The translations under genes and the position numbers were made by a program. The notes under the pieces are model-generated. The model had not been told where the DNA came from. It searched no databases and saw nothing but the letters and a program-made list of their open reading frames with translations. Shown in pieces: positions 1 to 5,814 of a DNA stretch of 5,814 nt. Origin of the DNA: Acidobacteriota bacterium (GTDB lineage Bacteria > Acidobacteriota > Terriglobia > Terriglobales > Acidobacteriaceae); contig JAJXXG010000932.1 of NCBI GenBank assembly GCA_021781255.1, positions 1 through 5,814 of the forward strand. The letters run 5' to 3'. How positions within the stretch are numbered: position 1 is the stretch's first letter; each line of letters opens with the position of its first letter.

Positions 1-7
1 CCCTGTT

Positions 8-2044
8 TCACCGCGCGCCCTCCAGGAAGGTCTGCACACTCGTGTTCGGCGAAGGCGTGATCGTCAGCCGCTCAAGAGAATTTCCCTCTCGCGTGAGCAC
101 GCGCACCGTTCCGTGGGGAGAAATGTCCAGCCAGGGAGAAGGGCCTGGACCGGGTGTGACGGCTGTGCCTACTTCAGCCACGGGTTTTCCGTCCACGAAG
201 ATGCGCATGCGTCCCGGAACAACCCCGCGTACAAGCTGGGCCCAGATGAGATGCTTGCTGTCCGGGGTGAAGAACAGGTTGGACGAAATGCCAGACGTGC
301 CCAGGTAGATGAATTTTCCGTCCAGAAAAATCCCATAGCCGAGGGCTCCGTTGGATGCCGGGGAATTTGCGAGATGCGCGATATGGGTGCCGTCGGGGCT
401 GAACAGGTACTGCGGGATGTCGCCTGCGTCCTCGGCAGCCACGTTCGACTCTTTCTGCACCACGCCATCCAGAACCAGCTGCCGGGCTCCTCCGTGGTAC
501 CCCGCGATGTAGGCGTAATGCATGCCGTCGGAAGTGAAGCTGAGCCATTCAGCAACTTCGCCCGGTGCGGGCATGGATTTTCCATCCAGGAAGAGCGTGG
601 GAGGGGTATTTCCAAAACCACATGCGGCTCCCGCATGGTTCCCCACCTGCGCGAACACGATGCCAGTCGCGGACTCTTTGACATCCGGGAAGCAGGGATC
701 CGATTCCTGATCTCCGTAGATGACGAAGCTCTTACCGTTCGCCTGGGCGGCGTAAGCAATTTTCGATGAGTCGGCCGTGAAGCCGATATCTCTCACGTCC
801 TGGTACTCCTCCTCGCGTTTGCCGTCCCAAAACACGTAGTACTTCGAGTTATTCGTCCTATACAGGGCGGCATAATGCCGGCCGTCGGGGCTGATCGTGA
901 CCGATTCAATCTGGCCGTTGGGGTTCTCGGCTTCGCTGCCCGGCACCTTTTTGCCGTCGATCACCAGGAAGCGATGGTAGGGCTCGTTGGGCCTGCCCAC
1001 CATCACCTGGGCGACAACCATGTTTCCCTTTTGAGGTACAAAAAGCTTAATGTCCGTGGCCTTCAGGAAGGGCTTCCCATCCAGCAGAGCCTCAGTCTCT
1101 GTGCCGATTCCGGGCATGCTGCGGCTCAGTGTTGTGTAGAGATGCTGGCTGTCGGCGCTCCACTGCGGGTTGCCGGCGACATACGGAGCAGTCTTGCCGT
1201 CGATCACCAGGCTGTATTTGTTCGCATCGGCGGGGTCGTTTTCCACAAAGGCGTAGTGATTGCCGTCCGGGCTGAATGCTGGAACGAAGTGGAATGAGCC
1301 ATCGAGCGGCGCGGGTTTGCCGTCTAAGACGAAGCGTGTGTACTCGTGGCCCCCACCCGTCGGCTCGAAATGCGCTGTATAGAAAACATGCTGGCTGTTT
1401 GAGGTGAACCCGAGCTTGCAGTTTTCGCCCGTGATTTGGCCCATGTTCGACTCTGAGCCCCTCGCCAGCTCCTTGCCGTCCACCATCACCACCCACTGCT
1501 CGCCGATGCGGCCGCAATACGCATAGCGCTTGCCGTCGGGGCTGAAGACCAGTTCTTTCTTGTTGGTGTCTTCGGGGTTCGACAGAATCTCATCAAATTT
1601 CGGCCCTGCAACGCCGTCGTAGTAGACGACGATCCGGCTGCCGCTGTCCTCGACTGTTGCGATATGCATTCCGTGCGGGCTAATCGAATAGCTTGTCTCC
1701 TGATCAATCGGGGCCATCAGTTGCTCTTCGACCCTGGTACCCGCTGGAGGCTTGATTGGCCCGGACTCATTCTGCGGCTGGGCGACGGCTTGCTGCGTTC
1801 CCTGCCGGGACGGCAACTGCCCGGCCTGCTGTCGAGGAACCGGCCTCTGTTGCCCTGTCGGTGCCTGACCCATCTTCGCCAGAGCCTGGCAAGCCTGCTG
1901 GTCGCCGCCCCTGCATGCCTGTTGCAGGGCGGCGATCTTCAGCTTCTTCCAAACACTTTGTGCCGAAGCATATTGCGGTGCTGCTCCGCCAGCGAGCGCA
2001 AAGATGAGGCACAATAGAGTCGCTCTTGCAGTTTTACGATGCAT
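8..2044 (-). CDS. Exported multi-repeat beta-propeller (PD40/TolB-like) protein of unknown function
   Basis: This 678-residue protein is predicted to be exported; no enzymatic role is visible. Residues 1-28 form a Sec signal peptide (basic n-region, hydrophobic core 9-22, likely cleavage after A-S-A28). Residues 33-58 are a helical segment with C44 and C52 in a Sel1-like 'ACRGGDQQAC' context. Residues 59-100 are a Gln/Pro/Gly-rich linker. Residues 118-661 hold about 13 units of 38-49 residues. Each starts with a variant of F-S-P-D-G-x-H-Y-A and most end with hydrophobic-D-G-K, as in WD40-like PD40 propellers. Unit starts are near 120, 166, 212, 256, 294, 335, 383, 421, 463, 502, 547, 591 and 640. 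Other cysteines are C12, C177, C209, C451 and C475. The ATG is the first possible start: an in-frame TAG lies two codons upstream, and AAGGAG sits 6 nt before it. The gene is divergent from the kinase-regulator. The fold class is fairly secure; the function is unknown, with binding or scaffolding most likely. Confidence 0.9.
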   Translation of the reverse strand: MHRKTARATLLCLIFALAGGAAPQYASAQSVWKKLKIAALQQACRGGDQQACQALAKMGQAPTGQQRPVPRQQAGQLPSRQGTQQAVAQPQNESGPIKPPAGTRVEEQLMAPIDQETSYSISPHGMHIATVEDSGSRIVVYYDGVAGPKFDEILSNPEDTNKKELVFSPDGKRYAYCGRIGEQWVVMVDGKELARGSESNMGQITGENCKLGFTSNSQHVFYTAHFEPTGGGHEYTRFVLDGKPAPLDGSFHFVPAFSPDGNHYAFVENDPADANKYSLVIDGKTAPYVAGNPQWSADSQHLYTTLSRSMPGIGTETEALLDGKPFLKATDIKLFVPQKGNMVVAQVMVGRPNEPYHRFLVIDGKKVPGSEAENPNGQIESVTISPDGRHYAALYRTNNSKYYVFWDGKREEEYQDVRDIGFTADSSKIAYAAQANGKSFVIYGDQESDPCFPDVKESATGIVFAQVGNHAGAACGFGNTPPTLFLDGKSMPAPGEVAEWLSFTSDGMHYAYIAGYHGGARQLVLDGVVQKESNVAAEDAGDIPQYLFSPDGTHIAHLANSPASNGALGYGIFLDGKFIYLGTSGISSNLFFTPDSKHLIWAQLVRGVVPGRMRIFVDGKPVAEVGTAVTPGPGPSPWLDISPHGTVRVLTREGNSLERLTITPSPNTSVQTFLEGAR
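62..1693 (-). repeat. Coding tandem repeat: about 13 propeller units
   Basis: Protein-level tandem repeat with a mean period near 43 residues (about 130 bp). The D-G-K strand end recurs at residues 189, 241, 282, 322, 363, 407, 487, 575 and 618; D-G-V replaces it at 143 and 526, and unit 8 has G-D-Q near 444. At DNA level only short pieces remain alike. The clearest is an 18-nt identical direct repeat at 951-968 and 1194-1211, encoding L-V-I-D-G-K. The repeats are therefore old and diverged, not a recent expansion. Confidence 0.8.
1961..2044 (-). other. Signal peptide of the propeller protein
   Basis: The first 28 codons encode M-H-R-K-T-A-R followed by a Leu/Ala-rich core and an A-S-A cleavage context before Q29. 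There is no lipobox cysteine at the cleavage point (C12 lies inside the core), so a soluble periplasmic or secreted protein is more likely than a lipoprotein. Confidence 0.75.
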
Positions 2045-2050
2045 GTTCTA

Positions 2051-2056
2051 CTCCTT
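2051..2056 (-). promoter_or_regulatory. Ribosome binding site of the propeller gene
   Basis: The minus strand reads AAGGAG here, six bases before the ATG at 2044-2042. This is a near-consensus Shine-Dalgarno at good spacing. With the in-frame TAG at 2050-2048 it fixes the start. Confidence 0.8.
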
Positions 2057-2237
2057 CTCCCAGTGGTTCTGTCTCTTGCATCTTCCCTCGCTCATGGGGA
2101 GCAACTATTTCCAGGCACAAGAGCAAATCGTCGCGCGATTTTTGCGTGCCTTGCAGACTCCTCCGCGGTAGAATTCATGCCACCAACTGAACAGTGGCGT
2201 TCACGTTATCCTTTCCCCCACTGAATGTCCTTACGTG

Positions 2238-2249
2238 GTTCTTAAGAAC
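2238..2249. promoter_or_regulatory. Candidate operator: perfect 12-bp palindrome
   Basis: GTTCTTAAGAAC is its own reverse complement. It ends 20 bp before the ATG of the winged-helix/kinase gene and just upstream of that gene's ribosome binding site. A bound dimer here could block transcription of the rightward gene. The symmetry is seen directly; the operator role is inferred. OmpR-type winged helices usually prefer direct repeats, so the binding protein could be something else. Confidence 0.35.
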
Positions 2250-2252
2250 TCT

Positions 2253-2259
2253 AAAGAGG
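2253..2259 (+). promoter_or_regulatory. Ribosome binding site of the kinase-regulator gene
   Basis: AAAGAGG lies 10 nt before the ATG at 2270, a usable but slightly distant and incomplete Shine-Dalgarno. An in-frame TAA at 2252-2254 overlaps it, and no alternative start codon lies between, so translation cannot begin upstream of 2270. Confidence 0.55.
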
Positions 2260-2269
2260 CGCTAAGCTC

Positions 2270-5029
2270 ATGAACTTCAAAGGGCTTGCAGCAGCGCAGG
2301 AAGATGCTTCGGGACGCATCTGGCACTTTGCCGACTGCGAATTTGACGAGTTGGGCAGAGAGCTTCGCGTGCGAGGCCGGCGTGTGGAGGTGGAAGGGAA
2401 GCCGCTGGAGCTGCTGTTGCAGTTGCTGATCCATGCCGGGGAAGTGGTGACCAAGGATGAGCTGCTGGAGGCCATCTGGCCGGACGTGATGGTGGTGGAT
2501 GGTTCGCTGGCCACGGCCGTGTCAAAGTTGCGGAAGGCGATCGGCGCGGAAGACCACTCAGTGATTGTGACGGTGCCGCGTACAGGGTATCGGCTTGCTG
2601 TTCCGGTGCATTGCAAAGTGGTGGCTGCGCCGGGCGGGCAGGAGCTGGGCCTGCGGACTGGTGATATGGTGCCGGGTCGCGAGATGTGGAGGCTGGAGCG
2701 GGCGATGAGCAGCGCCGGGTCCAGCGAGGTGTGGCTGGCACGCAACCCCAAGACGAGGGAACAGCGGGTTTTCAAGTTTGCGGCAGACAGCGTGCGGCTG
2801 AAGGCGCTGAAGCGCGAGATTACGGTTTCGCGGTTCCTGAAGGAGTCCCTGGGCGAGCGGCCGGAGTTTGTGCGCATTCTGGAGTGGAACCTGACCACAC
2901 CGCCATTCTTTCTGGAGAGCGAGTATGTGGGGATTCAGTTTGGGGAGTGGGCGACAACGCAGATGGAAGCAGGCGGGCTGCCTCTGGAGGAGCGGCTGAA
3001 GCTGATGATGGAGATTGTGCAGACGGTTGCCGCGGCGCACTCCGTAGGCGTGCTGCACAAGGATCTAAAGCCGGCGAACATCCTGGTGGAGAAAGGCGCG
3101 AGCGGAGGATGGCAAATCAAGATTGCAGATTTTGGCAGCGCCTCCTTGCATGATCCGGTTCGGCTGGCAAAGCTTGGCATCACGAATCTGGGCTTTACGC
3201 ATACGGTTCGTCAGGAGGACCAGCCGATTACCGGAACGCTGATGTATCTTGCGCCGGAGGTGCTTGCAGGGCAATCGCCCAGCACGGGGTCAGATATCTA
3301 TGCGCTGGGAGTTCTGCTGTACCAGCTGGTGATTGGCGATTTTAAGAAGCCTGTTGTGCCGGGCTGGGAAGACGACGTAGAGGACCCGCTGCTGCGCGAA
3401 GACATTGCGGCGGCTGCGTACGGAGATCCGGCGAGGCGGCTGACAAGCGCAAACGAGCTCTATGAGCGGTTGAATATGCTGGAGCAGCGCCGTATCCAGC
3501 GGAACGAACTGGAAACGGCGCACGAGCGCGCGCGGGTGGCGGAGAAGAAGCTGGCCGAGGCGCATGCGCGCCGGCCCTGGATGCTGGCTGCGACGGCATT
3601 GCTGCTGCTGGGGATGGGCGTCAGCATCGCTCTCTATCGCAGAGCGGTGAATGAGCGGGACAGAGCGGCGCGCGAGACGAACATTGCAACGACCATCAAT
3701 CGATTTCTGGCTCAGGATCTGCTTGGGCGCGGCAATCCCTTTGCCGGCGGGAAGGCGGACGAGTCCTTTATTGGAGTGATGAAGCAGGCTTCTCCGCAGA
3801 TAGACAGGCAGTTTAGGTATGAGCCGCTGATTGCCGGGCATCTGCACCAGTCGATTGCCGAAGCGCTGGACGCGCGCACGGATTATCCGGATGCGCGCAA
3901 GGAGTATGAGCATGCCGCGATGCTCTATCGGAGCGCAGACGGGCCTGCCTCACAGGATGCGATTGTGGTGGAGCTGCAACGGGCGTCGATGGAGGCGAGG
4001 AGCTATGAGAGCGGAACACTGCCCCTGGCGAAGACAATTCTTGCCAAGCAGGAAACGATGATTGCGCGGCTGAAGAGGCCAAGGCCAGAGGTGGCGGTGT
4101 GGGACGACTCGGCGAGGGGCATGATTGCGCTGATCGGGAATCATGCACATGCAGCCGCGGCGAATTTTCAGGATGCGGTGGAGCGTTCGAATGCACTTCC
4201 GCAGTTTGATCCACAGGCGCGGCTGAACATGCAGCAGAGACTGGCGTTCTGCTATATCCGCATGGGGGATGGCGCGCACGCCGAACAGTTGTTCCATCAG
4301 TTGATTCGTTCATTCACCGCACTTTCCGGCGCGGATAGTCCAAGTGTTTTGCGTGTGCGGCTGAATCTGGCGCAGGCCTACATGATCGAAAACAAGAACA
4401 AGGAAGCAGTTGAAGAGACGACGGCCATTTATCCGAAATTTGTAGCGCTGCTTGGCGAGGATCACGAGTTGACGATGCAGGTGCTGACGACGCGGGCACA
4501 GTCAGAGGGAAGCCTTGGGCTTTGGAACGATTCTACACGCGATGACCTGAAGGTGCATGCACTGGCAGTGCACAAGCATGGCCCGCTGTCGTTATTCGCG
4601 GTGGCTACACTCTCTGATGCGGCTCTGGCACAGTGCCGCGGCGGACAGCTTTCAGCAGGGCTGGGGAACGCACAGAAAGCTTATGCAGCGTCACTGAAGG
4701 CTTTTGGAGCGAAGGCGGGACTGACGGGCGGAGCTGCGATGACAACGGCTTCATGCCTCATCAGGCTAAACCGGCTGCAACGGGCTGACGCCCTGCTGAA
4801 GCAGGTGAACGTTCCGGCGGTTGCGCAGCTTGTGGGAGACCCCGACATTGGTGCGGAGGTGATGCTGCAAGAGGCGCAGATTGCCTTTCGGAAGGGTAAT
4901 TATCGCGTTGCGCGAAGTGATATCGAGCAGGTGAGGACTGTGTTTACCAAGGGCAATGCAGAGCCCTACAAGAAGCACGAGTTTGCCCAATTGCGCGCAG
5001 AGCTGGATGCACCCCCAATAAAGAGATGA
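2270..5029 (+). CDS. Winged-helix DNA-binding / Ser-Thr protein kinase / TM / TPR fusion regulator
   Basis: This 919-residue protein is a likely membrane-anchored transcription regulator with a kinase domain. Residues 18-113 are an OmpR/CadC-type winged helix (Trans_reg_C): helix 'KPLELLLQLL', 'TKDELLEAIWP', recognition helix about 79-91, wing 'PRTGYRLAVPV'. Residues 133-408 are a Hanks-type kinase with K169 in beta3, E183 in helix C, H263-K-D265-L-K267-P-A-N270, D287-F-G289, A328-P-E330 and D342 in helix F. The glycine loop (145-152) is degenerate. Residues 403-433 are a charged, possibly coiled helix. W437-Y456 is a single transmembrane helix flanked by Arg. Residues about 515-915 are helical and TPR-like, clearest at 523-556, 650-755, 823-847 and 863-895. 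As in CadC, the N-terminal part should be cytoplasmic and the TPR part periplasmic. ATG 2270 is the most upstream start. The gene is divergent from the propeller gene and convergent with GH31. Domain calls are strong; targets and ligand are unknown. Confidence 0.93.
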   Translation: MNFKGLAAAQEDASGRIWHFADCEFDELGRELRVRGRRVEVEGKPLELLLQLLIHAGEVVTKDELLEAIWPDVMVVDGSLATAVSKLRKAIGAEDHSVIVTVPRTGYRLAVPVHCKVVAAPGGQELGLRTGDMVPGREMWRLERAMSSAGSSEVWLARNPKTREQRVFKFAADSVRLKALKREITVSRFLKESLGERPEFVRILEWNLTTPPFFLESEYVGIQFGEWATTQMEAGGLPLEERLKLMMEIVQTVAAAHSVGVLHKDLKPANILVEKGASGGWQIKIADFGSASLHDPVRLAKLGITNLGFTHTVRQEDQPITGTLMYLAPEVLAGQSPSTGSDIYALGVLLYQLVIGDFKKPVVPGWEDDVEDPLLREDIAAAAYGDPARRLTSANELYERLNMLEQRRIQRNELETAHERARVAEKKLAEAHARRPWMLAATALLLLGMGVSIALYRRAVNERDRAARETNIATTINRFLAQDLLGRGNPFAGGKADESFIGVMKQASPQIDRQFRYEPLIAGHLHQSIAEALDARTDYPDARKEYEHAAMLYRSADGPASQDAIVVELQRASMEARSYESGTLPLAKTILAKQETMIARLKRPRPEVAVWDDSARGMIALIGNHAHAAAANFQDAVERSNALPQFDPQARLNMQQRLAFCYIRMGDGAHAEQLFHQLIRSFTALSGADSPSVLRVRLNLAQAYMIENKNKEAVEETTAIYPKFVALLGEDHELTMQVLTTRAQSEGSLGLWNDSTRDDLKVHALAVHKHGPLSLFAVATLSDAALAQCRGGQLSAGLGNAQKAYAASLKAFGAKAGLTGGAAMTTASCLIRLNRLQRADALLKQVNVPAVAQLVGDPDIGAEVMLQEAQIAFRKGNYRVARSDIEQVRTVFTKGNAEPYKKHEFAQLRAELDAPPIKR

Positions 5030-5043
5030 TTGCGTCATGATGT

Positions 5044-5077
5044 TCCGTTCGGCCAGCGGATGCGCGGGCCGGACGGA
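5044..5077 (+). terminator. Candidate hairpin terminator between convergent genes
   Basis: Arms TCCGTTCGGCC (5044-5054) and GGCCGGACGGA (5067-5077) pair over 11 bp in the plus-strand RNA, with one U-G wobble and a 12-nt loop. The hairpin starts 14 bp after the regulator's stop codon. In the minus-strand RNA the same position is a C-A mismatch, so it fits better as the end of the plus-strand gene. No U-tract follows on either strand, so it is not a classic intrinsic terminator. It may instead act as a 3' stabilising hairpin or with Rho. Confidence 0.45.
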
Positions 5078-5089
5078 GTGTGCAGGCAG

Positions 5090-5814
5090 TTAATTCGAGT
5101 CGGACGGATGAATGATGTGCACAATGGTTGCATCCGAGGCGCTCCAAGCTGCGGCGCCGGTGTGGGTGAAGCGATGGGCGGCCTGGTCCCATTGAAGGTG
5201 AGTGACGGCGTCCTTTCCCTTCTCATAGTCATAAGTGGCGCCGTCGTCAGAGAAGAGCGTGAAGCTGGCGTTTGCTCCGGGATATACGCGGACTGAGGTG
5301 ATGTCCTGGTGCTGTTGCGCACTGAGGATGGTGGAGCCGAGAGGCACGATGGAACCGGCGCGGACAAAAAGCGGAATCGTGTTGATTGGCGCGGCGACCG
5401 TTATGGTCTGGCCGCCGGTGAAGCGCTGGTTGGTCCAGTAGTTGAACCAGTCGCAGCCGGCAGGCAGATAGACGCTTCGGCTGGTGGCGCCCTGCTGCGT
5501 GACAGGTGCGACGAGGAATGCAGGACCGAACATATATTCGTCGCTCAGATTCGCCACCTTGGGGTCATCGGGGAAGTCCATGAAGAGCGCGCGCATGTAG
5601 GGAGCGCCGGTCTGATAGGCGTGGTAGCCGAGCGAGTAAATGTAAGGCATAAGCGTGTAACGCAGGCGAAGATATTTTTCGAGGATGGGCTCGGCCTGGC
5701 TGCCATAGGACCAGACCTCGTTGTGCATGCGCTCGCCATGGGCACGCATGACGGGCTGGAAGACGCCCCACTGAAACCAGCGAACAAAAAGCTCAGGGTA
5801 ATCGAAGATCGAAA
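5090..5814 (-). CDS. Glycoside hydrolase family 31 (alpha-glucosidase/alpha-xylosidase type), C-terminal part
   Basis: The reading frame is open to the window's right edge, so this is the last 240 residues of a longer protein; family members are usually about 650-950 residues. GH31 enzymes hydrolyse alpha-linked glucose or xylose from the non-reducing ends of oligo- and polysaccharides such as xyloglucan. The visible part starts in the last section of the catalytic barrel: 'ELFVRWFQWGVFQPVMRAHG' just upstream of and including the MRAHGE motif, then 'RLRYTLMPYIYSLGYHAY', 'YMFGPAFLVAPV' and 'IPLFVRAGSIVPLG'. It ends with a DUF5110-like beta domain ('VRVYPGANASFTLFSDDG', 'YDYEKG'). The Met at 5749 lies inside the conserved motif and is not the start. 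The nucleophile and acid/base aspartates, the signal peptide and the determinants of glucose versus xylose preference lie outside the window. It is convergent with the kinase-regulator, 60 bp away. Confidence 0.9.
   Translation of the reverse strand, partial: SIFDYPELFVRWFQWGVFQPVMRAHGERMHNEVWSYGSQAEPILEKYLRLRYTLMPYIYSLGYHAYQTGAPYMRALFMDFPDDPKVANLSDEYMFGPAFLVAPVTQQGATSRSVYLPAGCDWFNYWTNQRFTGGQTITVAAPINTIPLFVRAGSIVPLGSTILSAQQHQDITSVRVYPGANASFTLFSDDGATYDYEKGKDAVTHLQWDQAAHRFTHTGAAAWSASDATIVHIIHPSDSN

Larger units (their letters stand above)
2045..2269. other. Divergent intergenic control region
   Basis: These 225 bp separate the two divergent starts and must hold both promoters unless one lies inside a neighbouring gene. 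I find no convincing -35/-10 pair on either strand. The best isolated -10-like element on the plus strand is TAGAAT at 2169-2174, without a good -35 at 16-18 bp. Structured elements are a perfect palindrome at 2238-2249 and an imperfect 7-bp inverted repeat with arms 2177-2183 and 2194-2200 (one G-T pair, 10-nt loop). The part near the propeller gene is purine-rich on the minus strand. Confidence 0.6.

Noticed and set aside
113..769. 218-codon plus-strand frame antisense to the propeller gene
   Set aside because: It is a shadow of the repeat-bearing minus-strand gene, has no family resemblance and no ribosome binding site, and the true frame is well supported by repeats and a signal peptide.
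951..1211. 18-nt direct repeat (951-968 and 1194-1211) as a possible mobile or recombination site
   Set aside because: Both copies encode the same L-V-I-D-G-K strand of propeller blades in the same frame, so it is explained by the protein repeat.
2064..2080. Sigma-54-like TGG...TTGCA element on the plus strand
   Set aside because: The GG and GC are 11 bases apart instead of 10, and the -24 part does not match TGGCAC.
2039..2224. Plus-strand 61-codon frame with a signal-peptide-like Leu-rich N-terminus in the divergent region
   Set aside because: It has no ribosome binding site, its start overlaps the start of the propeller gene, and its second half is low-quality sequence with no recognisable motif. 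The Leu-rich start comes from the pyrimidine-rich complement of the propeller gene's ribosome-binding region.
2251..2898. 215-codon minus-strand frame antisense to the regulator
   Set aside because: It is Ser/Arg/Pro-rich shadow sequence opposite clear winged-helix and kinase coding.
5030..5296. Plus-strand frame beginning in the convergent gap and running over the GH31 gene
   Set aside because: It runs opposite well-supported GH31 coding, shows no motifs and has no ribosome binding site.

Overview
The window is 5.8 kb of moderately GC-rich bacterial chromosome with ordinary dense coding. It contains two complete genes and one truncated gene. The gene types suggest Acidobacteriota, probably Acidobacteriaceae/Terriglobales: an exported 'SPDG' propeller protein, a winged-helix/kinase/TPR regulator whose segment after the membrane helix reads 'NRFLAQDLLGRGNP', and a GH31 glycosidase. 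A gammaproteobacterium such as a xanthomonad cannot be excluded from sequence alone. I see no mobile element, CRISPR array, tRNA or rRNA.

Layout. (1) 8-2044, minus strand: a 678-residue exported protein. It has a signal peptide, a short Sel1-like Cys-x7-Cys segment, a Gln/Pro-rich linker and about 13 tandem beta-propeller repeats with alternating 'SPDG..YA' and 'hhhDGK' motifs. (2) 2045-2269: a 225-bp divergent intergenic region with both ribosome binding sites and a perfect 12-bp palindrome near the rightward start. (3) 2270-5029, plus strand: a 919-residue fusion of an OmpR/CadC-type winged-helix DNA-binding domain, a Ser/Thr protein kinase domain, one transmembrane helix and a C-terminal TPR-like region. 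(4) 5030-5089: a 60-bp convergent gap with an 11-bp-stem hairpin. (5) 5090-5814, minus strand: the C-terminal 240 residues of a GH31 alpha-glycosidase, whose start lies beyond the right edge.

How the genes may work together. The fusion protein looks like a membrane-anchored one-component regulator with a kinase between its DNA-binding and membrane segments. In the expected topology the DNA-binding and kinase domains are cytoplasmic and the TPR region is periplasmic. The propeller protein is transcribed divergently from it across a short shared control region and would be exported to the same compartment as the TPR region. Regulation of the propeller gene by the fusion protein, or physical contact between them, is a reasonable hypothesis but is not shown by the sequence. 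The GH31 gene is convergent with the regulator and has no evident link to it.
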